From UBA2767 sp965228625 (GTDB taxonomy: Bacteria; Pseudomonadota; Alphaproteobacteria; Rhizobiales; Methyloligellaceae), in contig OZ245829.1 in the NCBI GenBank assembly GCA_965228625.1, positions 2,418,001 to 2,482,000 on the forward strand: 64,000 bases of DNA, in the 5' to 3' direction. The notes beneath the pieces are model-generated. The model was not told where the DNA came from. It was given only the letters and a program-made list of their open reading frames with translations, and did not search any database. A program made the translations under genes and the position numbers. This document shows, in pieces, positions 49,857 to 58,610 of the stretch (the stretch's first letter is position 1; each line of letters starts with the position of its first letter).

Positions 49857-51464
49857 ATGGCTCTTACCGGAGGCGGTGCTGCCGGTAAAAACGCGTTCCC
49901 GATTGAAAACCCGGGAACACATCACAAGAATTTCTCTGCCGAAACACTGATGCAGCAGGCGGTCGCGCGACAGGAGGGCAGGCTGACCGGCGGCGGCGCA
50001 CTTGCAGTCGAAACCGGTGCCCATACCGGACGCGCCGCGCGCGACAAGTACATCGTGCGTGATGCGACGACCGAGGACGCGGTTTGGTGGGACAACAATC
50101 AGGCCATGAGCCCGGAGCACTTCGAGGTGCTGCTCAAGGATTTCCTGGCCCACGCCGAGGGCCGCGATCTTTTCGTGCAGGAGTTGTTCGCGGGCGCGGA
50201 CGCAGACCACCGCCTGCGGGCCCGCATCTATCTCGAATATGCCTGGCACGCGCTTTTCATTCGATACCTTTTGCGCTGTCCCGATGCGTCCGAGCTCGAA
50301 GGCTTCTCGCCGGAGTTCACGGTCGTGAACCTGCCCAGCTTCCGTGCCGATCCGGAGCGGCACGGCACACGCTCCGACACCGTCATTGCCTGCGACTTCA
50401 CCCGAAAGCTTGTGCTCATCGGCGGCACGTCATACGCAGGCGAAACCAAGAAGTCGGTGTTCGGCTATCTCAATTTCCTGCTTCCGGAAAAGGGCGTGAT
50501 GCCGATGCACTGCTCGGCGAACGAGAGCGCCGACGGCGGCGGTTCCGCGGTGTTCTTCGGTCTGTCCGGCACCGGCAAAACCACGCTGTCCGCGGACCCG
50601 AAACGCACCCTGCTCGGCGACGACGAGCACGGTTGGTCGGACAAAGGCATCTACAATTTCGAGGGCGGCTGTTACGCCAAAACCATCAATCTCTCACGCG
50701 AAGCCGAACCGGAAATCCATGCGGCGTCGGTGCGCGACGGGGCATTGCTCGAGAACGTGATCGTCGGTGCCGACGGCGCACCCGACTTCGACGACGGCTC
50801 GCTCACCGAGAACACGCGCTCCGCCTACCCGCTGGAGTTCATCCCGAACGCCAGCGCCTCCGGCACATCCGAACATCCGCGCAACATCGTCATGCTGACC
50901 GCGGACGCTTATGGCGTGCTGCCGCCGATCGCCAAACTGACGGCGAGCCAGGCCATGTACCATTTCCTGTCCGGTTACACGGCGAAAGTCGCCGGAACCG
51001 AGAAGGGTGTCGAAGGCGTGCAGGCGACATTTTCCACGTGTTTCGGGGCGCCGTTCATGCCGCGCCATCCCAGCGTCTACGGCAATCTGCTGCGTGAGCT
51101 CATCGCCAGGCACGATGTCGACTGCTGGCTGGTGAACACCGGCTGGACGGGCGGCGAGTACGGCGTGGGCCACCGCATGCCCATCAAGGCAACGCGCGCA
51201 CTTCTGAACGCGGCGCTCGACGGCAGCCTCGCCAATGTGGAGATGCGCCGTGATCCGATCTTCGGGTTTCAGGTGCCGATCGCGGTTGCCGGTGTCGACA
51301 GCGCGATCCTCAATCCCCGCGACACATGGGCGGACAAAGCCGCCTATGACAGACAGGCCATGGCGCTGGTCGACATGTTCATCGAGAACTTCGCGAAGTT
51401 CGAATCTCATGTGGACGCCGACGTGCGCAAGGCCGCGCCTGCCGTGCGGCAGGCGGCGGAGTAG
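49857..51464 (+). CDS. pckA: ATP-dependent phosphoenolpyruvate carboxykinase
   Basis: Converts oxaloacetate to PEP in gluconeogenesis. The 535-residue protein has LFVQELFAGADADHRLRARI, YAGETKKSVFGYLNFLLP, the kinase loop FFGLSGTGKTTLS, LLGDDEHGWSD and NTGWTGGEYGVGHRM. ATG 49857 is preceded by AGGGAG; a GTG three codons earlier is possible. In Rhizobiales pckA lies next to chvI-chvG and is linked to PTS/ChvI control. The 209 bp upstream hold no regulatory site I can identify. Confidence 0.98.
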   Translation: MALTGGGAAGKNAFPIENPGTHHKNFSAETLMQQAVARQEGRLTGGGALAVETGAHTGRAARDKYIVRDATTEDAVWWDNNQAMSPEHFEVLLKDFLAHAEGRDLFVQELFAGADADHRLRARIYLEYAWHALFIRYLLRCPDASELEGFSPEFTVVNLPSFRADPERHGTRSDTVIACDFTRKLVLIGGTSYAGETKKSVFGYLNFLLPEKGVMPMHCSANESADGGGSAVFFGLSGTGKTTLSADPKRTLLGDDEHGWSDKGIYNFEGGCYAKTINLSREAEPEIHAASVRDGALLENVIVGADGAPDFDDGSLTENTRSAYPLEFIPNASASGTSEHPRNIVMLTADAYGVLPPIAKLTASQAMYHFLSGYTAKVAGTEKGVEGVQATFSTCFGAPFMPRHPSVYGNLLRELIARHDVDCWLVNTGWTGGEYGVGHRMPIKATRALLNAALDGSLANVEMRRDPIFGFQVPIAVAGVDSAILNPRDTWADKAAYDRQAMALVDMFIENFAKFESHVDADVRKAAPAVRQAAE

Positions 51465-51509
51465 ACACGCCGGGTCTTCCGGACCTGCTACTTTCTGTGA
51501 AGTCGCACG

Positions 51510-52067
51510 CTACCGCGCGCGTGAAAAGGCATTCGCTTCCTCGAACAGGCGCAGGTTCTTTTCCACGTCATAGGTCTGTTCCGTGAGGTTCTCCGGCTCC
51601 CACTCGCTGCGTTCTTCCTCGAAGAAGTCGCCGCCATAGACATGAATGGCCGACGTCAGCTTCGCTGTCGGGTTGGTGACCGAATGGATGATGTCCGCGC
51701 CAAGCGGCGTCGCATCCCCCGTGCCGAGCGACCTGGCGCCCGCTGCTTCGATCCGTCCGGAGGGATCGTCCTTCAAACGGCGCCAGAAAATATTGTCCTC
51801 ACGGCCGCCATAAACCCCGATAACGGCCCACATATTGTGATTGTGCGGCATGATCGTCATGCGCGGCGCCCAGATCACGTTGATGATGGTCAGCTTGTCC
51901 GTGCAATAGAGCTTCTGGACTTCGCCCTGCGCGGGCTCTCCCAGTGCTTTCAGAACGCTGCCGGGTTCACTCACCGCCCGCGCCACGATGTCTTCGACAC
52001 TCTTGTGGGTGGGATCGCTTTCAACCGCTGCCTTGCAGTCTTCGATGAACCTTTCAAGCTCGAACAT
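51510..52067 (-). CDS. cysteine dioxygenase-like cupin protein
   Basis: A 185-residue cupin of the thiol dioxygenase group. The metal-binding motif PHNHNMWAVIGVYGGREDN gives two His, and the later HSVTNPT the third. These enzymes oxidise cysteine, 3-mercaptopropionate or similar thiols to sulfinates using non-heme iron. The exact substrate cannot be told. It is divergent from the TPR-oxygenase gene (101 bp) and convergent with pckA. Confidence 0.8.
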   Translation of the reverse strand: MFELERFIEDCKAAVESDPTHKSVEDIVARAVSEPGSVLKALGEPAQGEVQKLYCTDKLTIINVIWAPRMTIMPHNHNMWAVIGVYGGREDNIFWRRLKDDPSGRIEAAGARSLGTGDATPLGADIIHSVTNPTAKLTSAIHVYGGDFFEEERSEWEPENLTEQTYDVEKNLRLFEEANAFSRAR

Positions 52068-52168
52068 TCAGGCCCTCCGTGCCCTGACTTTCGTGGCCGC
52101 AAGATACCGGGCAGAACAGTCGACCGCAATTGCGGAGGCCCGTTTTCGGCTGATATGACTGGGTGGCC

Positions 52169-53926
52169 ATGAAGAAGTCGAAGAAAGGGAAAGCGCGCGC
52201 CGCAAAGCCGAAGAAGCGGCCGCGGCAGCCACGCACCGTGCGGTCCAGGGAGCCGTCGTCCGCGGCGCCCTCCGCTGCAGATCTTTATTCCGGCGGGTTC
52301 GATTTCACCACGCAGGCCGGGCCGGCGACCGACACGGACCTTGTCAACAAGGCCCGTGCACATCTGCAAATGCGCAAACCCGATCAGGCGCTTGCCTTCG
52401 CGCGGCAGGCGCTGGCGGCCAACCCGCGAGACCCCGTTGCACTCAACGTCGCCGGAGTCGCCGCGTTTCAGGCCGGACAGCACGAGGACGGTCTCGACCT
52501 GCTTCGCACCGCCGTCGCCTTTGCGCCTGAGAACGCGGAAGCCCAGACCAATCTCGGCAACGTCCTCGCTGCGCTGGAACAGCCGGCGGACGCCGAAGCC
52601 GCGTACAATCACGCCATCGCGGTGGAACCGGGCTATGCCGAAGCGCCGTTCAATCTCGGCGTTCTGATGGAATCACGGGACAGGCCGCAGGATGCGCTGA
52701 ATGCCTATGAGCGTGCGCTCGAATCCGCGCCCGACCATACCGGTGCCGGCCAGGGCCGGGGCAACGCGCTCAAGGCGTTGAAGCGGCTGGATGACGCGCA
52801 GGCGGCGTACGAAGCCGTGCTCGCACAAAACCCCGCCCTGCCCGAGGCCAGAACCAACCTCGCCGCAGTCTTGCAGGAGCTAGGCGATTTCGAGGCGGCG
52901 GCGCGGGAAGCCAGGCGTGCCTTCGAGGCCGATCCGGACCTGCTCGAGGCGGAATACAATTATGCGATCGCCTGTCAGGAACTTGGCCGTTACGAGGAGG
53001 CGATTGCCGCCTACGAACACGTGCTGGCGGAGGTGCCGGAACATGCGGCGAGCGCACTCAATATCGGCTACGGCCTGCAACAACTCGGAAAACTCGATGC
53101 GGCCGCGGAAGCCTTCACGCGCGCGATCGGGATCGATCCCCACTTTGCCAAGGCCCATGTCAACCTCGCCGATCTGCGGCTGCAGCAAGGTGATCCCCGG
53201 GCCGCGCTGGACGTGTGCGACGCCTTCCTCCAGGACCATCCGGCGCAAACCGATCTGCTCGCCTTCAAGGCCATTGCGCTCGGCGAGTTGGGCGCGAGCG
53301 AACGGGCGCGCGAGCTCATGGATTTCGACCGCTTTGTCCGTCCGGTGCAGATCACGCCGCCACACGGGTTTACGGGGCTGGAGGCCTTCAACAACGCCCT
53401 GTGTGAGCATCTTCTGGCCCACCCGACCCTGACCTTGTCGCCGCAGAGCCACGCCACCCGCAAGGGCAAGCACTCCGGAGAGTTGCTTGCCGAACCGAAA
53501 GGACCGATTGCCGGTCTTGAAGCGGAAATCCTGAAAGCGGCTGCCGCGTACCGCGATGGTCTTGAGGATGACGGGCATCCCTTCATCGCCCGCAGACCGC
53601 AAAACTGGACTCTGTCCGTCTGGGGTGTGGTCATGCAGGCCGCCGGACATCAGATCCCGCATATTCATCCCGCCGCCTGGCTGAGCGGGGTCTACTACCC
53701 AAGACTGCCGGACGCCGTCGGCGGCGATGCCGGAGACAAAGCCGGATGGATCGAATTCGGCCGCCCGCCCGCGCATTTTCACAACACCGCGAAACCGGAA
53801 ACGCATTCGGTTCAGCCCGAGCCCGGCCTGATGGTGTTGTTTCCGTCCTATTTCTACCACCACACGGTGCCGTTCGACTCCGAAGGTACGCGGATTTCCA
53901 TTGCTTTTGACCTCATGCCGGCATGA
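52169..53926 (+). CDS. TPR-repeat protein with C-terminal 2-oxoglutarate/Fe(II) oxygenase domain
   Basis: A 585-residue two-part protein. After a Lys/Arg-rich N-terminus comes a long TPR array, about residues 55-400, with repeats such as AQTNLGNVLAALEQPADAEAAYNHAI cut into 34-residue units, EAPFNLGVLMESRDRPQDAL and ALNIGYGLQQLGKLDAAAEA. The C-terminal part has the putative 2OG-Fe(II) oxygenase pattern (PF13759-like): LSVWGVVMQAAGHQIPHIHP, WLSGVYYPRLP, HSVQPEPGLMVLFPSYFYHH and GTRISIAFDL. It probably hydroxylates a protein or small partner bound by the TPRs; the target is unknown. ATG 52169 preferred over GTG 52163. Confidence 0.85.
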   Translation: MKKSKKGKARAAKPKKRPRQPRTVRSREPSSAAPSAADLYSGGFDFTTQAGPATDTDLVNKARAHLQMRKPDQALAFARQALAANPRDPVALNVAGVAAFQAGQHEDGLDLLRTAVAFAPENAEAQTNLGNVLAALEQPADAEAAYNHAIAVEPGYAEAPFNLGVLMESRDRPQDALNAYERALESAPDHTGAGQGRGNALKALKRLDDAQAAYEAVLAQNPALPEARTNLAAVLQELGDFEAAAREARRAFEADPDLLEAEYNYAIACQELGRYEEAIAAYEHVLAEVPEHAASALNIGYGLQQLGKLDAAAEAFTRAIGIDPHFAKAHVNLADLRLQQGDPRAALDVCDAFLQDHPAQTDLLAFKAIALGELGASERARELMDFDRFVRPVQITPPHGFTGLEAFNNALCEHLLAHPTLTLSPQSHATRKGKHSGELLAEPKGPIAGLEAEILKAAAAYRDGLEDDGHPFIARRPQNWTLSVWGVVMQAAGHQIPHIHPAAWLSGVYYPRLPDAVGGDAGDKAGWIEFGRPPAHFHNTAKPETHSVQPEPGLMVLFPSYFYHHTVPFDSEGTRISIAFDLMPA

Positions 53927-54035
53927 GCGAAGGCGCGCGAATTTTGCTGCCGCAATATCGACACGGACGCTATATTCTCTGCGCCAACCGTCCGCGCCCG
54001 CGTGCGGATAACCCTGCGTCTGCCAAGGAAAAATC

Positions 54036-54599
54036 ATGATCCGTTTTGCGAGTAATCTTGTTGCCCTGTCCGCATCGCTTGTGCTGTTTGCCGCACCGGC
54101 GGTCGCGGGCCCGTTCGACTGCAGTGTCGTTTACGACGAGTACGACAGCTTCATGAACAAGAACTACCTGATCAAACCGGACGCCTATGTGCGGACGATT
54201 CAAGGCAAAATCTCGCAGGCCGAGACGGCAAATCAGGCCAACGCGCTGTTGTTGAGCCCGCGGCGTCTGGGCATGGGCGCCGCCGTCGTGCAGACCAACA
54301 AGAACGCTTACGGCAAGTTCCTGTTCTCGTGGAGCGGACGCGGCGATCTGCGCGGCACGCCCTTGCTCATCCTGCGCGACGTGACGACCTTCAAGAGCGT
54401 TCAGGACGGCAACGGCCGGCGCGCTTACCGGGAGATTCGGGTCAGCGCATCGCAAATGGTCGATCTTGATACGGGACGCGCGACCCAGGGCGAAGGCGCG
54501 GACATCCGCTACAACGCGTCCGACCCCAGGCAGATCGTGCTCGAGGCCATCAACGGGGCGAAAATCTCGTTCCCGATGGAGACGGCCTGCCGGCAATAG
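54036..54599 (+). CDS. hypothetical secreted protein
   Basis: A 187-residue protein I do not recognise. It has a clear signal peptide (NLVALSASLVLFAAPAVAG, cleavage likely after AVA), so it should be periplasmic. The mature part has two cysteines, one near each end (FDCSVV and TACRQ), which could form a disulfide. The rest is mixed beta-rich sequence (LLILRDVTTFKSVQDGNG, IRVSASQMVDLDTG). No lipobox or catalytic motif. It stands between the TPR-oxygenase and the M24-fold gene, 38 bp before the latter. Confidence 0.75.
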   Translation: MIRFASNLVALSASLVLFAAPAVAGPFDCSVVYDEYDSFMNKNYLIKPDAYVRTIQGKISQAETANQANALLLSPRRLGMGAAVVQTNKNAYGKFLFSWSGRGDLRGTPLLILRDVTTFKSVQDGNGRRAYREIRVSASQMVDLDTGRATQGEGADIRYNASDPRQIVLEAINGAKISFPMETACRQ

Positions 54600-54637
54600 C
54601 GCTTTGCCCGCGCGACAGCCGGGCAGGCAGGCACAAC

Positions 54638-55828
54638 ATGGAGCATCCGGGGGCAGCCATTCATCTCCACTTTTCCGAAGCCGAGCTCGCCGAACGCCGG
54701 TCGAGGGCTTGCGCGGAACTTGCCGATAGCGGCCTCGACGCGCTGCTCATGTTCCGCCAGGAGAGCATGTACTACCTGACCGGCTACGACACGTTCGGCT
54801 ACGTCTTCTTCCAGTGCCTCATCATGACCGCGGACGGGCGCACGGTGCTGCTGACCCGCGCGCCGGATCTTCGCCAGGCGCGATTCACCTCGGTGATTGA
54901 CGATGTGCGCGTGTGGAAGGACGGCGCCGGCGCGGAACCCGTTGCGGACCTGAAGTCACTCCTCGACGAGACCGGATTGAAGGGAAAGCGGCTCGGCGTT
55001 GAGTACGACGCCTATGGACTGACCGCCGCGAACGGCAAGGCGCTCGACGCGGCTCTTGAAGGATTTGCGGCGCTGGAGGATGCCTCGGCCATCGTTTCAC
55101 GCTTGCGGCTCATCAAGAGCGCGGCCGAGCTCGACTATGTGCGTCAGGCGGCGAAGCTTGCCGATACCGCCTGGGACGCGGCGCTGCGGACCGCAGCGCC
55201 CGGCGCATTCGAAGGCGACATCCTCGCCGCCATGCACGGCGCTATCCTGCGCGGCGGCGGCGACGATCCGGCCAACGAGTTCATTCTCGGCTCGGGTCAG
55301 GGCGCGCTGATGTGCCGCTACTATTCCGGGCGCCGGACGCTCGATGCCCAGGACAATCTCACCCTCGAGTTCGCCGGCACCTATCGCCACTATCACTCCT
55401 GCCTGTTTCGGACCGTTCGCATCGGCGCACCTTCAGCCCACCAGAACACGCTGCACGCGGCGGCCCGGGACGCCCTGCAGGCCTGCGAGGCCGCGCTCAC
55501 GCCGGGGCGTACCGTGGGTGACGTATTCGACGCCCATGCGCGAAACCTGGATGACGCGGGGCTGGAGCGCTACCGGCTCAATGCCTGTGGCTACAGCCTC
55601 GGTACGACGTTCGCGCCGAACTGGATGGACTGGCCGATGGTGTATGAAGGCAATCCGGTCGTGCTCGCACCCGGAATGGTGTTCTTTCTCCACATGGTCA
55701 TCTTCGACGACGATACAGGGACCCCGGCGTGTCTCGGGCGCACAAGTCTCGTCACGCCGTCCGGCGCGGAGCCCCTGTCGAAGGCCGATCTCGATCTACC
55801 GGTTATTGGTTCGGTTCGAGGCGGATGA
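54638..55828 (+). CDS. M24-family (pita-bread fold) hydrolase, creatinase/DoeA-like
   Basis: A 396-residue protein of the Xaa-Pro peptidase/creatinase superfamily. The N-terminal domain (ALLMFRQESMYYLTGYDTFGY) and C-terminal pita-bread domain are in the usual order. The five metal ligands of true aminopeptidases are missing: the first Asp region reads LEFAGTYRHYHSCLFRT, and the His region reads GYSLGTTFAPNWMD. This resembles metal-independent members such as creatinase or ectoine hydrolase (DoeA), so it is probably an amidohydrolase-like enzyme, not a peptidase. The 3' end overlaps the convergent sugar dehydrogenase by 26 bp. Confidence 0.82.
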   Translation: MEHPGAAIHLHFSEAELAERRSRACAELADSGLDALLMFRQESMYYLTGYDTFGYVFFQCLIMTADGRTVLLTRAPDLRQARFTSVIDDVRVWKDGAGAEPVADLKSLLDETGLKGKRLGVEYDAYGLTAANGKALDAALEGFAALEDASAIVSRLRLIKSAAELDYVRQAAKLADTAWDAALRTAAPGAFEGDILAAMHGAILRGGGDDPANEFILGSGQGALMCRYYSGRRTLDAQDNLTLEFAGTYRHYHSCLFRTVRIGAPSAHQNTLHAAARDALQACEAALTPGRTVGDVFDAHARNLDDAGLERYRLNACGYSLGTTFAPNWMDWPMVYEGNPVVLAPGMVFFLHMVIFDDDTGTPACLGRTSLVTPSGAEPLSKADLDLPVIGSVRGG

Positions 55829-56915
55829 TCTGACCGTCGGGGGAATCCGTCAGCACATACAGATAGCCGTCCGGCCCGGTGCGCACGTCGCGAATGCGTT
55901 CCCCGAGATCATCCAGCAGCGTCTCCTGCCCTGCTTCCTTGTCGCCGTCCAGCTTGACCCGACGCAGATTGCGGTCCCTGAGAGCACCGACGAAGATGTC
56001 ACCTTTCCACTCCGGGAACTTGTCGCCGTCATAGAAAGTCATTCCCGACGGGGCGATCGACGGCGTCCAGTGCAGCACCGACTGCTCCATCCCGGGCTTC
56101 TGTCTCTCATTGGTGATGATCGACCCGTCGTAGTTGATGCCGTGGGTTATTGCGGGCCAGCCGTAATTGGCGCCGGATTTCAGAATGTTGATCTCGTCGC
56201 CGCCCCTGGGTCCGTGCTCATGCGCCCAAACGACGCCCGTTTCCGGATTGATGGCCATGCCCTGAACATTGCGGTTGCCGTAGGTGTAGATTTCCGGAAG
56301 CGAATCCCCGCCGTTTGCAAACGGGTTGTCTTTCGGGATCGACCCGTCATCGTTCACGCGCGCAATCGTGCCCTGGTGGTTCTGGTTGTCCTGGGACCGC
56401 TGCATGCGCCCGCGATCGCCCATCGAGATGTAGAGTGTCCCGTCCGGCGCGAACACGAGGCGGGAGCCGAAATGCAGCCCACCCGAGAGCTTGGGTTTCT
56501 GGCTGAAGATCGTCTCGACGTCCTTCAGCGCGTTGCCTTCGAGCCGGCCGCGCGCGACGGCCGTGCCCTGCCCGCCGGAGCCCGGCTCGGCGAAACTCAA
56601 GTAAACCAGCCCGTTGTCGGCGAAACCCGGGTGCAGCACAACGTCGAGCAGGCCACCCTGACCGACTTCAACGATTTCCGGCAAGCCGGACACCGGTTCT
56701 GAAACGGTGCCGTCCGGCGAAACGATCCGCAGCCGCCCGGGTCGCTCGGTCACCAGCATGCGTCCGTCCGGCAGAAAGGCCAGACCCCACGGATGGGCGA
56801 GGCCCTTGGCCACGGATACCGTCCGATACGGCTTGTCCTGGGCGGATGCAACGCCACCGGCTGAGACGCACATAAGTACTGCTGCGGCACAAAGAACCAC
56901 GCGAAATCCGGTCAT
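55803..56915 (-). CDS. PQQ-dependent sugar dehydrogenase (soluble aldose type)
   Basis: A 370-residue secreted beta-propeller with a signal peptide (VVLCAAAVLMCVSAGGVASA). The mature part has GLAHPWGLAFLPDGRMLVTERPGRL, GGLLDVVLHPGFADNG, GGLHFGSRLVFAPDGTLY, YTYGNRNVQGMAINPETG and WAHEHGPRGGDEINIL, the signature of Asd/YliI and glucose/sorbosone dehydrogenases. It should oxidise aldoses in the periplasm using PQQ; no PQQ synthesis gene is in the window. It is divergent from the gamma-glutamyltransferase gene. Confidence 0.92.
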   Translation of the reverse strand: MTGFRVVLCAAAVLMCVSAGGVASAQDKPYRTVSVAKGLAHPWGLAFLPDGRMLVTERPGRLRIVSPDGTVSEPVSGLPEIVEVGQGGLLDVVLHPGFADNGLVYLSFAEPGSGGQGTAVARGRLEGNALKDVETIFSQKPKLSGGLHFGSRLVFAPDGTLYISMGDRGRMQRSQDNQNHQGTIARVNDDGSIPKDNPFANGGDSLPEIYTYGNRNVQGMAINPETGVVWAHEHGPRGGDEINILKSGANYGWPAITHGINYDGSIITNERQKPGMEQSVLHWTPSIAPSGMTFYDGDKFPEWKGDIFVGALRDRNLRRVKLDGDKEAGQETLLDDLGERIRDVRTGPDGYLYVLTDSPDGQIIRLEPNQ

Positions 56916-57044
56916 CTACTCAAACCTCCATTTTTCACTTTAACGTACGACAATCTTCAACTCCGGCGCGTCACAATTGCGACATCGCCGGACCGCCCTT
57001 GGAATCTGTTGCCGTGTGCGCGGCCGCCCTTTACGTAGGGGCTC

Positions 57045-58583
57045 ATGGGACAAACCAAAGGCGTAGTCGTCGCCGGTCACAAGATCACCGCAGAAGCGGC
57101 GTGCGAGGTTCTGCGCGAGGGCGGCAACGCCTTCGACGCGATCATTGCCGCCATGGTCACGGCGACGGTGCCGGAATTCGTGTTCTCCTCGATCGGTGGC
57201 GGCGGGCACCTCATGGCCAAGCCGGCCGGTCACAAGAACCCGATCTGCTACGACTTCTTCGCACAGACACCGCGCACCAAACGGCCGGAAACCGAGCTCG
57301 ACTTTTACGCCATTTATGCCGACTTCGGTCCGGCGCGCCAGGAGTTCCAGATCGGCGCGGGCTCGACCGCCACCCCGGGTTTCATTCAGGGGCTCTATGC
57401 GATCCGCGATGATCTGGGCACCCTGCCGATCACCCGGCTGTTCGAGCCGGCTGTCCTCGCGGCACGTGAGGGGGTCACTGTCACCGAGCTGCATGCCTAC
57501 CTTTACACGATCGTCGGCGCCATCCTGACCGCCAGCCCTTCGGCCGCGGCGTATTACGCACCGGATGGCAAGCTCCTCGGCGCGGGGTCGGTCTACCGGA
57601 ATGCCGAGCTCGCCGACACGCTCGACTGCATGGCGCGAGAGGGTGCGCGGCTGTTCACCGAAGGTGAAGTGGCGCAGGCGATCGTCGCGCAGTCGCTGGA
57701 GCTTGGCGGCCATCTGACGGCGGACGACCTGCGACTTTACGCGGTCGAACGACGTACGCCGTTGAAATGGCCATACAGGGGCCACGACGCGTTGCTCAAT
57801 CCTCCGCCCGCCGCAAGCGGCGCCCTGATTGCCTTCGGCCTTTCGTTGCTCGACCAACTGGTTTCGCAAGCCGCCGCTCCGGACCCGGTGCTTCTGGCGC
57901 GCGTCATGGAGGGAACCAACACCGTCCGCGAGGCCAGCGGCGGCGATCTCGACCGAATCGTTCACGAGGCGACCCTGTCGGAACACCTGGCCGCGCTTCA
58001 GGCCCACGCGCCCGCCACGCGCGGCACGACCCACATTTCCATCATCGATGGCGAGGGAAATGCCGCCGCCGCGACCATCACGAACGGCGAGGGTAACGGG
58101 TACATGGTGTCCGGGTGTGGTTTCATGCTCAACAACATGCTCGGCGAAGAGGATCTGAACCCGGGCGGATTTCATCGCTGGCGGCCCGATACGCGGCTCT
58201 CGACCATGATGGCGCCAACGATCGTCACCGGGCCAGACGGATCGCTGACCGCACTCGGTTCCGGTGGATCGAACCGCATTCGAACGGCGGTTCTGCAGGT
58301 CATCGTCAACCTGATCGACCGCGGCATGGATCTGGAGACGGCGGTCAACGCGGCGCGGCTACATGTCGAGCGCGACGGCACCGTGAGCTACGAGGAAGCG
58401 CCTTGGCACCTCATCTACTCCGAGGATGAACGGCAGGCCCTGCTCGAGGCGTATCCGGACGCGCAGGGATGGCCGGACGCCAACCTCTTTTTCGGTGGCG
58501 TCCACACGGCCCGGCGCGACGCGCAGGGCGGATTCCAGGGCGCCGGCGATCCCAGACGGGAAGGCGTTGCGGTGATCGTGTAG
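57045..58583 (+). CDS. gamma-glutamyltransferase family protein
   Basis: A 512-residue Ntn-hydrolase of the gamma-glutamyltranspeptidase family. The self-cleavage site with catalytic Thr is RGTTHISIIDGEGNAAAAT (the T before H), and the oxyanion-glycine region is ALGSGGSNRIRTAV. It begins KGVVVAGHKITAEAACEVLREGGNAFDA, typical of the family. There is no signal peptide, unlike E. coli GGT, which points to a cytoplasmic relative that may hydrolyse other gamma-glutamyl amides. It converges on the HNH gene with 27 bp between ends. Confidence 0.9.
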   Translation: MGQTKGVVVAGHKITAEAACEVLREGGNAFDAIIAAMVTATVPEFVFSSIGGGGHLMAKPAGHKNPICYDFFAQTPRTKRPETELDFYAIYADFGPARQEFQIGAGSTATPGFIQGLYAIRDDLGTLPITRLFEPAVLAAREGVTVTELHAYLYTIVGAILTASPSAAAYYAPDGKLLGAGSVYRNAELADTLDCMAREGARLFTEGEVAQAIVAQSLELGGHLTADDLRLYAVERRTPLKWPYRGHDALLNPPPAASGALIAFGLSLLDQLVSQAAAPDPVLLARVMEGTNTVREASGGDLDRIVHEATLSEHLAALQAHAPATRGTTHISIIDGEGNAAAATITNGEGNGYMVSGCGFMLNNMLGEEDLNPGGFHRWRPDTRLSTMMAPTIVTGPDGSLTALGSGGSNRIRTAVLQVIVNLIDRGMDLETAVNAARLHVERDGTVSYEEAPWHLIYSEDERQALLEAYPDAQGWPDANLFFGGVHTARRDAQGGFQGAGDPRREGVAVIV

Positions 58584-58610
58584 GTGACGTTGCTTCGGCG
58601 GCCGAACGGC

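Noticed and set aside
49677..50363. A 228-codon minus-strand frame across the start of pckA
   Set aside because: It is antisense to the strongly conserved PckA N-terminal region, has no family resemblance and no independent start signals.
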